From positions 4,526,001 through 4,590,000 of the forward strand of contig NZ_CP054932.1 of assembly GCF_013364275.1 (NCBI RefSeq): DNA of 64,000 nt, written 5' to 3'. The stretch's first letter is position 1. Each line of letters begins with the position of its first letter. Origin of the DNA: Actinomadura sp. NAK00032 (GTDB taxonomy: Bacteria; Actinomycetota; Actinomycetes; Streptosporangiales; Streptosporangiaceae). Positions 7,851 through 18,456 of this stretch are shown here, one piece after another. A model generated the notes under the pieces. The model did not search any database. It had not been told where the DNA came from and saw only the letters and a list, made by a program, of their open reading frames with translations. A program made the position numbers and the translations under genes.

Positions 7851-8951
7851 TTAATAGCGAGCCTCGATCGGGTGGCTTTCCATGGCCCGGGTGCCCTCGA
7901 CGAAATGCAGCGCGCTCCACATGTTGGTGGTGCCGCAGGCGTGGTTGGGGACGATCCGGACCAGGTCGCCGACCCGCAGACCGGACGTCCCCGGGCCGGT
8001 CAGGTAGCCGTGCTCCTCGTTGCCGGCGGCGAACTCGACCCCGTCCAGGGGACGGCCGGACGGGTCGCACACGATGCCCAGGATCCCCGCGGTCGCGATG
8101 GTGTCGGAGCTCATCGCCTTGATGCCCGCGTCGATGATGACGGTTCCCGGGCGCTGGGCGCTCGTGACGCGGGCCAGGACGGTCTGCGCGCACTGCTCGA
8201 TCCGGGCGCTGCCGAGGCCGACCTGGTTGCCGTCGAAGTAGACGTACGTACCGGGACGGGCCTCGGTGACCCCGGCGGCGAAGGGCGCGGACGTCGCGCC
8301 GGGCGTCGAGCCGACCGAGACCAGCGGGCACGCGTGGCCGGCGGCGCGCAGCGCCTCGGCGACCTGCGCGAGCGTGCGACCCGCCAGGTCGCCCGCCGCC
8401 TCCAGGCCGGCGCGGTCCGGGCCGTGCGCGGCCAGGTGGCCCTCGTGGGTGAGGACGCCCCGCAGCTCCAGGGCGGGCAGGGCGGTGAGCGCGGCGGCGG
8501 CCGCCACGGCGCGGTCGGGGTCGACGCCCGCCCGGTGCAGGCCCGTGTCGACCTCCAGCACGAACGGGACGGCGACGCCGGCGGAGGCGGCCGCCTCCGC
8601 GAGCGGTGCCGCGGCTTCGAGGGAGTCGAGCGCGATGGTCAGCCCGCCCCGGCGCAGGGCTCGGACGGCGAAGGCGACCTTGGCGGGGCCGACGGGCTGG
8701 TGCGCCCACAGGACGTCGCCGACGCCCTCGTCCTGGAGCAGCCCGACCTCGGCCGGGGTGGCGCAGGTGAAGCCGACCGCGCCGTGGGCGAGCTGGCGGC
8801 GCGCGACCGCCAGGCACTTGGAGGTCTTGAAGTGCGGGCGCAGCGCGACCCCGGCGGCGCCGATCGCGGCCGACATGGCGGCCAGGTTGGCCTCCATGCG
8901 GGCGCGGTCGACGAGCAGGGCGGGCGTCGGCAGCTCGTCCAGGGGCGTCAT
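7851..8951 (-). CDS. PLP enzyme of the D-threonine aldolase / D-serine dehydratase-like family
   Basis: A 366-residue fold-type III (alanine-racemase-like barrel) enzyme. The N-terminus is LPTPALLVDRARMEAN. The PLP lysine is in RPHFKTSKC, near residue 50. The C-terminal metal site is PNHACGTTNM, the HxC pair that binds Zn or Mn in this family. Members cleave or dehydrate D-3-hydroxy amino acids; which one applies cannot be told. The start overlaps the amidohydrolase stop (ATGA). It follows an N-acyl-D-amino-acid deacylase in the same operon, so a D-amino acid is the likely substrate. Confidence 0.85.
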   Translation of the reverse strand: MTPLDELPTPALLVDRARMEANLAAMSAAIGAAGVALRPHFKTSKCLAVARRQLAHGAVGFTCATPAEVGLLQDEGVGDVLWAHQPVGPAKVAFAVRALRRGGLTIALDSLEAAAPLAEAAASAGVAVPFVLEVDTGLHRAGVDPDRAVAAAAALTALPALELRGVLTHEGHLAAHGPDRAGLEAAGDLAGRTLAQVAEALRAAGHACPLVSVGSTPGATSAPFAAGVTEARPGTYVYFDGNQVGLGSARIEQCAQTVLARVTSAQRPGTVIIDAGIKAMSSDTIATAGILGIVCDPSGRPLDGVEFAAGNEEHGYLTGPGTSGLRVGDLVRIVPNHACGTTNMWSALHFVEGTRAMESHPIEARY

Positions 8952-9775
8952 GCGAGGCCCATCTGCGGGCGCGGGTCGCCGTCCAGCAGCCACTCGACGG
9001 TCTCCTTCCTGATCTCGGGGAAGCCGGAGGGGCGCTGCCCGACCATCTCGCGCAGTCCGGCGACGGCCTCGGCGGGCGTCCAGAGCGGGAAGTCCGAGCC
9101 GAAGACGAGCTTGTCGACCACGTCCCACTCCTGCGCGCGGGCCAGCGCGAGGTAGCCGTCCATCGGCCGGGCCCAGGACGCCGACACGTCGGAGTACACG
9201 CGGCGGTTCTTGCGCAGCGTCACGATCGTCTCGCGCTGCCACGGGTGCCCGAGGTGCGCGATGATCTGCACCAGGTCCGGGTGGCGGCGGGCGACGTCGT
9301 CCACGACCAGCGGGTTGCTGACCGACAGGTCCCCGGCCGGGCTCGGGGTGGCGCCCATGTGCCACAGGACGACCAGCCCCGCGTCGGCCGCGGCCCGGTA
9401 GAACGGGTCGTGGCGGGCGTCGCGCGGGTCGAACAGCGCCAGCACCGGGTACAGCTTGATGCCGCGCAGGCCGCGCGCGACGCCGTCGGCGAGCTGGTCC
9501 AGGACGTCGGGGTCGGTGGGGTCGAGCGCCATGAACCCGATCGTCTCGGTGGCGGTGTCCGCGCAGAACCCCTCGGTGTGGGCGTTCGGCGTGAGGATCC
9601 CGGCGGCGGTGGCGCGGATGCCGAACACGCACGCGGCCGTCACGTCCGCCATGGCGCGGTCGTAGTCGGCGGCGGTGAACTCGTGGGCGCCGCGCCCGTA
9701 GACGGGCTTCCAGTGGTCGTCCCACTCGTGGCCCCAGTGCTCGGGCCGCTGGCAGTGGGTGTGGAAGTCGATCAA
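8948..9775 (-). CDS. Amidohydrolase family 2 (TIM-barrel metal-dependent hydrolase)
   Basis: A 275-residue hydrolase with the N-terminal metal motif IDFHTHC, HLGHPW in the middle and GSDFPLW near residue 235, the amidohydrolase-2 pattern. Relatives act as decarboxylases or lactonases on small acids. The start is an unusual TTG at 9775, chosen because GGGAGGATTC lies directly upstream and because starting there places the H-x-H motif at its usual position; the TTG overlaps the IclR stop (TTGA). Substrate unknown; a lactone or amide step in this pathway is inferred. Confidence 0.82.
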   Translation of the reverse strand: MIDFHTHCQRPEHWGHEWDDHWKPVYGRGAHEFTAADYDRAMADVTAACVFGIRATAAGILTPNAHTEGFCADTATETIGFMALDPTDPDVLDQLADGVARGLRGIKLYPVLALFDPRDARHDPFYRAAADAGLVVLWHMGATPSPAGDLSVSNPLVVDDVARRHPDLVQIIAHLGHPWQRETIVTLRKNRRVYSDVSASWARPMDGYLALARAQEWDVVDKLVFGSDFPLWTPAEAVAGLREMVGQRPSGFPEIRKETVEWLLDGDPRPQMGLA

Positions 9776-10671
9776 GAATCCTCCCGGGGACGGGGCAGGT
9801 CGGAGCGCAGGGACGAGTGCAGGTACTCCAGGGCGGCGACGACGTCGGCGTCGGCGGCGAGATCGGCGGCGGCGGCGCGCAGCAGGTCCAGGTAGCGGCC
9901 GCGGCGGTCGCCGTCGAACTCGGCGGACGGCCCGGACACGCTGAGCGCGGCGACGCAGGCGCCGTCCACCTCGACCGGCGCGGCGACGCAGCGCAGCCCG
10001 ACGCTGCCCTCGTTGTCGTCCAGGGCGTGGCCGCGCTCGGCGGTGTCCCGCAGTTCCGCGGCCAGCGCGGCGGCGGTCGTCAGCGTGTGCTCGGTGCGGG
10101 CGGGGAACGGCTCGGGCGGCAGGTGCGGGGCGAGGTCGGCCGGGTCGAGCCCGGCGAGCAGCATCTTGCCGAGCCCGGTGCAGTACGCGGCGTCGCGGGT
10201 GCCGGGCGTGGTGTGGAAGCGGATCGGCCGGTCGGGTTCGCGGACGCACACGTGCAGGACCTCGCGCCCGTCCAGCACGCCGAGGTTGGCGGTCTGCCCG
10301 GTCGCCTCGGCCACCTTCGCCAGGTGCCCGCCCGCGACCTGGGACAGGTCCAGCCCGGTCAGGTACGCGGTGGACAGGGTGAGGGTCTTGTGGCCGAGCC
10401 GGTAGGCGGGACGCTCGTCGGCGCGGACCACGTACCCCATCTCCTCCAGGACGGCCAGGAGCCGGACGAGCGTGCTCTTGGGCAGGCCGGTGCCGGTCGA
10501 GAAGTCGTTCAGGGTCAGCGTGCCGCCGCGCGCGGCGAGCCGTTCCAGCAGCGCCAGGCCGCGGGCGAGCGCGTTGGCGTGGTAGTTGGCGGCCGCGGGG
10601 CGGTCGTCGTCCACGTTGCGGCGGCGGGCCGCGGGACGCGTCCCGGATCCCGTCCCTCTGGCTGTTTCCAT
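9772..10671 (-). CDS. IclR-family transcriptional regulator
   Basis: A 299-residue regulator with winged HTH FSTGTGLPKSTLVRLLAVLE and the C-terminal IclR effector domain (TPGTRDAAYCTGLGKMLLAG, then CVAAPVEVDGACVAALSVSGP). It sits inside the catabolic operon, downstream of a deacylase. The operators TGGAAN5TTCCA found at all four promoters of the cluster match the half-site of E. coli IclR, so this is very probably their repressor and is itself autoregulated. The effector is presumably a pathway intermediate. Confidence 0.92.
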   Translation of the reverse strand: METARGTGSGTRPAARRRNVDDDRPAAANYHANALARGLALLERLAARGGTLTLNDFSTGTGLPKSTLVRLLAVLEEMGYVVRADERPAYRLGHKTLTLSTAYLTGLDLSQVAGGHLAKVAEATGQTANLGVLDGREVLHVCVREPDRPIRFHTTPGTRDAAYCTGLGKMLLAGLDPADLAPHLPPEPFPARTEHTLTTAAALAAELRDTAERGHALDDNEGSVGLRCVAAPVEVDGACVAALSVSGPSAEFDGDRRGRYLDLLRAAAADLAADADVVAALEYLHSSLRSDLPRPREDS

Positions 10672-10719
10672 CGGTGCCTCGTCTCCGTTCGGGGAATGCG
10701 CGCTGCGGGGGATGCCCGG

Positions 10720-12297
10720 TCAGGGGATACGGAGGATCTCGCCGGGCCGGGCGCCGCGGTGCGCGCCGTCCTCGACCACGGTCCGGCCGCCGACGACGAC
10801 CGCGGAGATCCCCTCCGGATACCGCTGTGGTGCTGCGAACGTAGCCCGATCGGCGATGCGGGCGGGGTTGAAAACGACGATGTCGGCGTGGGCCCCGCCG
10901 CGCAGCACCCCGCGCCCCGCGAGCCCGGCCCGTTCGGCGGCGGCGGACGTGCACTTCCGGACGGCCTCGGCGATCCCGATCCTGCCCGTCCGGACGTGGT
11001 CGGCGAACAGCCGCGGAAAGCAGCCGTACGAGCGGGGGTGCGGCGTGCCGCGCCCGGTCGGCCCGTCGGGGTCGAGGGCCTGGCCGTCGGAGCCGATGAC
11101 GGCGGCGGGATGGGTGAGCGCGTCGGCGAGGTCGCGCTCGCTGCGCCCGCCCGCCACCATCTGCACGCCGTTGCCGTGCTCGGCGACGAGGTCGAGCGCG
11201 GCCTCCGGCGGGTCGGTGCCGGCCTCGGCGGCGAGATCGGGCAGGGTGCGCCCGCCGACGGCGATGTCCTCCCACGCGTTCGGCATGCCGCGCCACTCGT
11301 CCCGGACGCGGGCGCGGACGGCGGGCTCGGTGAGCCGGGCCCGCATCGGCCCCTCGCCGCCCTCCTGCGCCCACGCGGGCAGCAGCTGCGACAGCGGCGC
11401 GTTCCCGGCCAGGTAGGGGTAGATGTCGAAGGCGACGTCCAGGCCGGCGTCCCGCGCGTCGTCGATCAGCTCCAGCGCCCGCGCGACCGAGCCGTGGTTG
11501 CGCCGCCCGACCGCGACCAGGTGCGAGATCTGCGTGCGGCACCCGGTCGCCGCCGCGACCCGCAGCGCCTGCCGCACCGAGTCGAGCAGCCCGTCGGCGT
11601 AGTCGCGGACGTGCCAGGCGAACAGCCTGCCGTACGCGGCGGCGGTGCGGCCGAGCGCCTCCAGCTCGTCCTCGCGGGCGTAGCAGACGGGCGCGTAGAC
11701 CAGGCCGGTGGACACCCCGGCGGCGCCCGCCGCGAGCGCGTCGCCGAGCAGGCCCCGCATCCGGTCGAGCGCGGCCGCGTCGGCCGGCCGGTCGCCGAAC
11801 CCGACGGCCGCCGCGCGCAGCGGCGTGTGCGCGACGAGCGCGGCCACGTTCACCGACGGGCGCGCGGCGCCGAGCGCGGCGAGGTAGCCGGGCAGGTCGG
11901 TCCAGTCCCAGCGGACGGACGGGTCCAGGTCCAGGTAGCCGGCGGCGGCGCGCAGGGCCTCAATGTGGGTGCGGGGGGTCGTCCCCTCACAGTGAGGCGG
12001 GTCGGCGACGGGGGTGACTCCGAGGCCGCAGTTGCCGACCACGACGGTCGTGACGCCCTGCCGCACGGCGCTGTGCGCCCGCGGGTCGGACAGCAGCGTC
12101 AGGTCGGAGTGGGTGTGGACGTCCACGAACCCGGGTGCCACGATCTGCCCGGACGCGTCGATCGTCCGCGCGGCCGGACGTCCCGCCAGGTCGCCGACCG
12201 CCTCGACGCGGCCGCCCTCGACGGCGACGTCGGCGCGGCGCGGCGCCGACCCGGTGCCGTCGGCGAGCGTCCCGCCGGTGATGAGCAGGTCCGTCAT
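10720..12297 (-). CDS. N-acyl-D-amino-acid deacylase family amidohydrolase
   Basis: A 525-residue amidohydrolase with LLITGGTLADGTG at the N-terminus, metal-binding FVDVHTHSD near residue 65, and the C-terminal strand GGAHADIVVFNPARI typical of D-aminoacylases and dihydroorotase-like enzymes. It would hydrolyse an N-acyl-D-amino acid to the free D-amino acid and an organic acid. The start overlaps the RidA stop (ATGA). It fits directly upstream, in pathway terms, of the D-3-hydroxy-amino-acid enzyme at 7851. Confidence 0.88.
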   Translation of the reverse strand: MTDLLITGGTLADGTGSAPRRADVAVEGGRVEAVGDLAGRPAARTIDASGQIVAPGFVDVHTHSDLTLLSDPRAHSAVRQGVTTVVVGNCGLGVTPVADPPHCEGTTPRTHIEALRAAAGYLDLDPSVRWDWTDLPGYLAALGAARPSVNVAALVAHTPLRAAAVGFGDRPADAAALDRMRGLLGDALAAGAAGVSTGLVYAPVCYAREDELEALGRTAAAYGRLFAWHVRDYADGLLDSVRQALRVAAATGCRTQISHLVAVGRRNHGSVARALELIDDARDAGLDVAFDIYPYLAGNAPLSQLLPAWAQEGGEGPMRARLTEPAVRARVRDEWRGMPNAWEDIAVGGRTLPDLAAEAGTDPPEAALDLVAEHGNGVQMVAGGRSERDLADALTHPAAVIGSDGQALDPDGPTGRGTPHPRSYGCFPRLFADHVRTGRIGIAEAVRKCTSAAAERAGLAGRGVLRGGAHADIVVFNPARIADRATFAAPQRYPEGISAVVVGGRTVVEDGAHRGARPGEILRIP

Positions 12298-12761
12298 GGC
12301 GTGCGCAGCCGGAAGGTGGCCTGCACCTCGACCGGGCTGCCGGTCGGCAGCGCGGCGACGCCGAGCGCGACCCGGGCGTGCCGTCCGGCGCCGTCGCCGA
12401 ACACCTCGGTGAACAGGGCCGTCGCCGCGTCCGCGACCAGGTGCTGGTCGGTGAACCCGGGCGCGGACGCCACCCACACCGACACGGTCTCGACGTGCTC
12501 CACGGCGCCGAGCCCGGACAGCTCGTCGCGGACGGCGGTCAGGACGTTGCGGGCGCACTGCCGCGCGCAGGAACGGGCCGTGTCGAGCGACACGTCGTCG
12601 CCGACGCGGCCCGCGGCGATCAGCTTGCCGTCCCGGGCGGCGACCTGGCCGGAGGCGATCAGGACGGCGCCGCAACGGCGCGCGGCGGCGATGGACGGCC
12701 GTTCCCCCGCGGGCCCCGGTTCCAGGGCGGAGGCGGCCAGTCGCTGGTCTGCGTCGTGCAC
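12294..12761 (-). CDS. RidA/YjgF-family protein
   Basis: A 155-residue RidA-fold protein. The C-terminal signature RHARVALGVAALPTGSPVEV contains the arginine that binds the carboxylate of 2-imino acids. RidA proteins hydrolyse reactive enamines/imines released by PLP enzymes, which suits a cluster with a PLP lyase and an aminotransferase. Tight spacing (14 nt after the ABC ATPase gene and ATGA overlap with the deacylase) shows co-transcription. Confidence 0.85.
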   Translation of the reverse strand: MHDADQRLAASALEPGPAGERPSIAAARRCGAVLIASGQVAARDGKLIAAGRVGDDVSLDTARSCARQCARNVLTAVRDELSGLGAVEHVETVSVWVASAPGFTDQHLVADAATALFTEVFGDGAGRHARVALGVAALPTGSPVEVQATFRLRTP

Positions 12762-12775
12762 TACGGCTCCTTAGG

Positions 12776-13814
12776 TCAGGCGGTGGCCAGCACGTCGGCG
12801 GGCTCGGCGAAATGGCAGGCGGCCGGGTGGCCGACGCCGTCGCGGTCGGTGAGCGCGGGCGTCTCGGTGGCGCAGATGTCGCGCGCCTTCCAGCAGCGGG
12901 TCCGGAACCGGCATCCCGACGGTGGGTCGATCGGGCTCGGCACGTCCCCGGTCAGCATGATCCGCTCCCGGCCTTCGCGGGCGCCGGGCCGCGTGCGCGG
13001 CACGGCCGACAGCAGCGCCTGCGTGTACGGGTGCGCCGGGCTCCGGAAGATCTCGTCCCGGGTGCCGCGCTCCACGATCGTCCCCAGGTACATCACGGCG
13101 ATCTCGTGCGAGACGTGCCGCACCACCGACAGGTCGTGCGAGATGAACAGGTACGCCACGCCCAGCTCGCGCTGCAGCTCCCGGAGCGTGTTGACGACCT
13201 GCGCCTGGATCGACACGTCCAGCGCGCTGACCGGCTCGTCCAGCACCAGGACCTTCGGGTCGAGGGCGAGCGCGCGGGCGATGCCGATGCGCTGGCGCTG
13301 CCCGCCGGAGAACTCGTGCGCGTACCGGCGGGCGTGCGCGGGCGCCAGCCGCACCATGTCCAGCAGCTCGGCGACGCGCTCGGGGCCGCCGTCGTCGTAG
13401 CGGCCCTGCACGCGCAGCGGCTCGGCGATGATGTCGTGGACGGTCATCCGCGGCGACAACGACGCGTACGGGTCCTGGAACACCAGCTGCAGGTCGCGGC
13501 GCAGCGCGCGCAGGTCGGCGCCGCGCACGCGGGTGACGTCCCGCCCGGCCACGACGATCCGCCCGGCGGTGGGCTCCAGGAGCCGCACCACCATCCGCCC
13601 GGTGGTCGTCTTCCCGCAGCCGGACTCGCCGACCAGGCCGAGGGTGCGTCCGGCGCGCAGCGAGAAGTCGACGCCGTCGACCGCGTGGACGCTGCCGGTC
13701 CGCAGGCGCAGCGGCCCCGACCGGACGGGGAAGTGCTTGGCGAGGCCGGTGACGGCGAGGACCTCCTCGTCCGGCCCGGCCCGGTCCGGCCGCGCCCGGT
13801 CCGGCGGTGCCGCG

Positions 13815-13828
<14 letters not shown>
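12776..13828 (-). CDS. Oligopeptide-type ABC transporter ATP-binding protein (OppF/DppF-like)
   Basis: A 350-residue ATPase. Walker A is GESGCGKTT, the signature is FSGGQRQRIGIARAL, Walker B is VLVLDEPVSALD, and the H-loop lies in LFISHDLSVVRHV. The C-terminal Opp/Dpp extension has CRFRTRCW, a possible iron-sulphur cysteine cluster. Overlaps the preceding ATPase gene by 14 bp. Energises import by the permeases at 14834 and 15745. Confidence 0.93.
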
Positions 13829-14833
<1,005 letters not shown>

Positions 14834-14837
<4 letters not shown>

Positions 14838-15748
14838 GTGCGTCCTCCCGGCGTGACGGCGTCGCGGAGGCCGTCCCCGACGAAGTTGACGGCCAGGACC
14901 GTCACCGCGATAGCGACGCCCGGCGGGATCCACAGCCACGGCATCGTCTGGATCAGCGTCAGGTTCTGCGCGTCGTTCAGCATGTTCCCCCAGCTGGCCT
15001 GCGGCGGCCGGACGCCGAGCCCGAGGAAGGACGCGGTGGTCTCCAGCATGATCGCCTGCGCGACGGCGAGGGTGCCGGTCACCGTGACCGGCGCCAGCGC
15101 CGCGGGGACGATGTGCTTGCGGATCAGCCACCACGCGTTCGCCCCGGACGCCTCGGCGGCCTGGATGTACTCGCGGTCGCGCAGCGACAGCGTCACGCCG
15201 CGCACCACCCGGCCGGCGACCGGCCACTGCGTCAGCCCGATCGCGACGATCAGCACGGTCACGCTCGGCCCGACGATCCCGGCGAGCACCAGGATGACCA
15301 CCACGGTCGGGAACGACATCACGATGTCGGCGACCCGCATGATCACGTTGTCGACGATGCCGCCGAACAGCCCGGCGACCGAGCCGAACAGCGTGCCGAC
15401 GAGGACGGCGCCGAGCGCCGCGGCGAGCCCGACCAGCAGCGACACCCGGCCCGCGTGCAGGGTGCGGGCGAACACGTCGCGGCCGGAGGTGTCGGTGCCG
15501 AACCAGTGCGCGCCGGACGGCCCCTGCCGCACCGCGTCCAGGTCGACCGCGTTCGGGTGCCCGGCGATCCACGGCGCCAGCAGCGACGCCAGCACCACCG
15601 CGCCGAGCACGGCGCTCCCGGCGACGGCGAGCCGGTTGCGGCGGAACCGCCGCACCGCCCGCGCCCGGGGCGACGCCGACGCGGCGGCCGCCCCGCCGGC
15701 GGGCGTCTTCTCCAGCGGCACCTTCGTCCGCTTCTGCGCCGTGGTCAT
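14834..15748 (-). CDS. ABC transporter permease, DppC/OppC-like
   Basis: A 304-residue inner-membrane permease with five or six helices. It has the OppC N-terminal motif HWFGTDTSGRDVFARTLHAG and the EAA loop EYIQAAEASGANAWWLIRKH, which docks to the ATPases. The start overlaps the DppB-like stop (ATGA). Confidence 0.93.
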
Positions 15749-16704
15749 CGCAGGCTCACTCTCGGGTCGACGACGGCGTACAGGACGTCCGCGATCAGGT
15801 TGCACAGCAGCACCAGCACCGCCACGTACAACGCGAACCCGACGATGACCGGGTAGTCGTGCTGGCCGATCGAGCTGACCGCGAGCTGCCCCATGCCGGG
15901 CCAGGCGAAGACCTGCTCGATCACCACCGCGCCCGCCAGCATCTGCGGGATCTGGTACATCACCACCGTGATCAGCGGGATCAGCGAGTTGCGCAGCGCG
16001 TGCCGCAGCACGACCCGGGCCCGCGACGCGCCCTTGGCCTCGGCCGTGCGGACGTAGTCGGCGCCGAGCTCGTCCACCAGGCCGCCGCGCACGTAGCGGG
16101 TGAACGGCCCGGCGGTGACGAACGCCAGGATCAGCCCCGGCAGGACCAGGTGCCGGAGCTGGTCGGCGGGGCCGCCGCCGCCCGGCGTGGTCATCCCCGC
16201 CGACGGCAGCACCCCCCACTTCAGGGAGAACAGGTAGATCCCGACGATGCCGAGGAAGAACGGCGGCACCGAGACCGCGGCCAGGCCGAGGACGGTGGCG
16301 CCGTAGTCGACGGAGGTGTTGCGGCGCACCGCGGCGGCCAGGCCGAGCGCCACCGACACCACCAGCGCGACCGCGAGCGCGGCGCCCATCAGCTGCAGCG
16401 TCGGGCCGACCCGCTCGCCGAGCACCGCCGACACGGGCCGGTGCCCGACGTAGGAGTAGCCGAAGTCGCCGTGCAGCGCCCCCGACAGCCAGTTCCCGTA
16501 CTGGACGACGATCGACCGGTCGAGCCCCAGCTCGTGCCGCTTGGCCTCGATGAACGCCTGGCCGCCGCCGCGCATCTGCTCGGGGTCGACCATCATGCGG
16601 ACGGGGTCGCCGGGCGCGACCCGCACCAGCACGAAGATCCCGACGCTGATCAGCAGGAACACGAACGCGTTCACCAGCAGGCGCCGGATGACGTAGGCCG
16701 CCAC
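15745..16704 (-). CDS. ABC transporter permease, DppB/OppB-like
   Basis: A 319-residue permease starting MAAYVIRRLLVNAFVF, with the OppB-type GDPVRMMVDPEQ near residue 32 and the EAA loop DYVRTAEAKGASRARVVLRH. The GTG start at 16704 has GGAAGGAGG upstream. A perfect 32-bp palindrome separates it from the solute-binding-protein gene, so it is probably expressed less than that protein. Confidence 0.93.
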   Translation of the reverse strand: MAAYVIRRLLVNAFVFLLISVGIFVLVRVAPGDPVRMMVDPEQMRGGGQAFIEAKRHELGLDRSIVVQYGNWLSGALHGDFGYSYVGHRPVSAVLGERVGPTLQLMGAALAVALVVSVALGLAAAVRRNTSVDYGATVLGLAAVSVPPFFLGIVGIYLFSLKWGVLPSAGMTTPGGGGPADQLRHLVLPGLILAFVTAGPFTRYVRGGLVDELGADYVRTAEAKGASRARVVLRHALRNSLIPLITVVMYQIPQMLAGAVVIEQVFAWPGMGQLAVSSIGQHDYPVIVGFALYVAVLVLLCNLIADVLYAVVDPRVSLR

Positions 16705-16728
16705 GCCTCACCTCCTTCCTTGCACGGC

Positions 16729-16760
16729 GGCCGGGCCGGGGGCGCGCCCCCGGCCCGGCC
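16729..16760 (-). terminator. Intercistronic hairpin after the solute-binding-protein gene
   Basis: A perfect 32-bp palindrome (16 + 16 bp) directly after the binding-protein stop. It likely acts as an attenuator or 3'-end stabiliser that raises binding-protein mRNA relative to the permease and ATPase mRNA. Confidence 0.6.
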
Positions 16761-16763
16761 GGG

Positions 16764-18404
16764 TCAGCTCAGCTTCCAGTTCGCGAAGTCCCAGGTCCCG
16801 ACCTCGTTGGTCGGCAGGCCCGCCGGCTCGAAGCCCGACAGCCGGGTCCGGTGGGCCCAGACCGCGTCCGGGTTGTAGAGCCACAGGTACGGGACCTGCG
16901 CGTTCTCGACCTTGGCGGCCTCCTGGAACAGGCTCGTGCGCTGCGCCGCGTCGGCGACCGAGTCGGCCTTGGACAGCAGCTCGTCGAGCTCGGGGTCGCA
17001 GAAGTGCGCGACGTTGCCGCCCGCCGGGTAGGCCTGGTCGCAGGCGTCGATGGTCGCGACGGTGGACGGCTCGGTGGCGTAGTTGCCGCCGCCGAACAGC
17101 GCCATGTCGTAGGACTTCTTCTCGTAGGACGACAGCAGCTCGTCCGCCTGCACCTGCTTGAGCTCCACGTTCACGCCGACGGCCTTGAGCTGGCTCTGGA
17201 TCACCGTCACGGCGGTGTCGCGGTCGCGCTGGCCGGGGATCCACGACAGCGTGACGGGCTCGGACCCGTCCCAGCCGGCCGCGGCGAGCAGGCTCTTGGC
17301 CTTCGCGGGGTCGTAGGCGTAGTCGTTGGCCGCGGACGTGGCGAGCTCTCCGTAGAAGCTGGAGTTCACGACCTTGCCGGCGCCGCCGAGCACCTTGTCG
17401 ACCAGTCCCTTGCGGTCGATCGCGGTGAGGAACGCCTGCCGGACGCGCTCGTCCTTGAACCGCTTCTGCGACTGGTTGAGGGCGATCCGGGTGAAGCCGG
17501 GGCTCTGGGCGGACACGACCTTGACGCCGTCCATCTTCCTCACGGTCGGCAGGTCGGTGGGGGAGACCTGGGTGAGGTCCATCTCGCCGGTGCGCAGCTG
17601 CGCGGTCGCCACGTCGGAGGTGACCGGCTTCAGGTACACCTTCTTGACCGACACCGGCTCGCGGAAGTTCGGGTTCGCCTTCAGCTCGACGTACTGGTCG
17701 GTCTTGTAGTCGACGAACGTGAACGCCCCCGAGCCGACGGTCGGCTCGGTGAAGAAGGCGTTGTCGCCGAGCCCCTTCGCCGGGACCTCGCCGAGGACGT
17801 GCTCGGGCAGGATCGGGGTGTTGCCGATCAGGCCCGGCAGCCCCGCCGCCGGCCGCGTCGTGGTGATCTTCACGGTGGTGGCGTCGGGCGCGGTCACGCC
17901 CGTGAGGGAGTCGGCCTTGCCGCCGGCGAGTTCCTTGGCGCCGGCCACCGCGGCGAACTTGCCCGCCTGCGCGCTGCCCGTCTCCGGGTCGGCGAGCGCG
18001 GTGTAGGTGAACACCACGTCCCGGGCGGTGAGCGGCTTGCCGTCGCTCCACTTCAGGCCCGGCTTCAGCTTGACGGTGATCGTCCTGGCGTCGCCGGACA
18101 CCTCGGGCGCGGCGGCGGCCAGGTGCGGCTTCAGCCCGTAGGACCCGTCCGAGCCGTACAGCGAGTCGAAGATGAACGACATGACGAGCTGGTCGGGCCC
18201 GTTGTTCGGCGCGAGCGGGCTGAACGTCTTCGGCTTCTGGTACAGGTACATGTTCAGGACGCCCGCGTCCCCGCCGGCGGACTTCTGGGTGGGGTCGGAG
18301 CTGCAGGCGGCGAGCGCGCCCGCCGCGAGCACGCCGCCCAGCACGGCGGCGACGGCCCTCCGCCCGGGGCCGCGGGCCCTCGTTCTGCCGGAGCGAATGG
18401 TCAT
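16764..18404 (-). CDS. ABC transporter substrate-binding lipoprotein, family 5 (DppA/OppA-like)
   Basis: A 546-residue extracytoplasmic binding protein. It has a lipoprotein signal with lipobox LAAC (cysteine near residue 34), the family-5 core LKPGLKWSDGKPLTARDVVFT, and the usual C-terminal half. It is lipid-anchored outside the membrane and delivers a peptide-like or amide-containing ligand to the permeases. Hairpins flank the gene on both sides. The ligand cannot be predicted from sequence; context suggests an acylated D-amino acid or a glycoconjugate fragment. Confidence 0.92.
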   Translation of the reverse strand: MTIRSGRTRARGPGRRAVAAVLGGVLAAGALAACSSDPTQKSAGGDAGVLNMYLYQKPKTFSPLAPNNGPDQLVMSFIFDSLYGSDGSYGLKPHLAAAAPEVSGDARTITVKLKPGLKWSDGKPLTARDVVFTYTALADPETGSAQAGKFAAVAGAKELAGGKADSLTGVTAPDATTVKITTTRPAAGLPGLIGNTPILPEHVLGEVPAKGLGDNAFFTEPTVGSGAFTFVDYKTDQYVELKANPNFREPVSVKKVYLKPVTSDVATAQLRTGEMDLTQVSPTDLPTVRKMDGVKVVSAQSPGFTRIALNQSQKRFKDERVRQAFLTAIDRKGLVDKVLGGAGKVVNSSFYGELATSAANDYAYDPAKAKSLLAAAGWDGSEPVTLSWIPGQRDRDTAVTVIQSQLKAVGVNVELKQVQADELLSSYEKKSYDMALFGGGNYATEPSTVATIDACDQAYPAGGNVAHFCDPELDELLSKADSVADAAQRTSLFQEAAKVENAQVPYLWLYNPDAVWAHRTRLSGFEPAGLPTNEVGTWDFANWKLS

Positions 18405-18424
18405 TGACTTGCCTCTTCTCGGCG

Positions 18425-18448
18425 GTGGCCGGGCGCCCGCCCGGCCAC
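18425..18448 (-). terminator. Intercistronic hairpin before the solute-binding-protein gene
   Basis: An 11-bp perfect stem (18425-18435 with 18438-18448) with a 2-nt gap at the tip. It sits between the FAH-family gene and the binding-protein gene. Confidence 0.45.
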
Positions 18449-18456
18449 TGGTCCGC

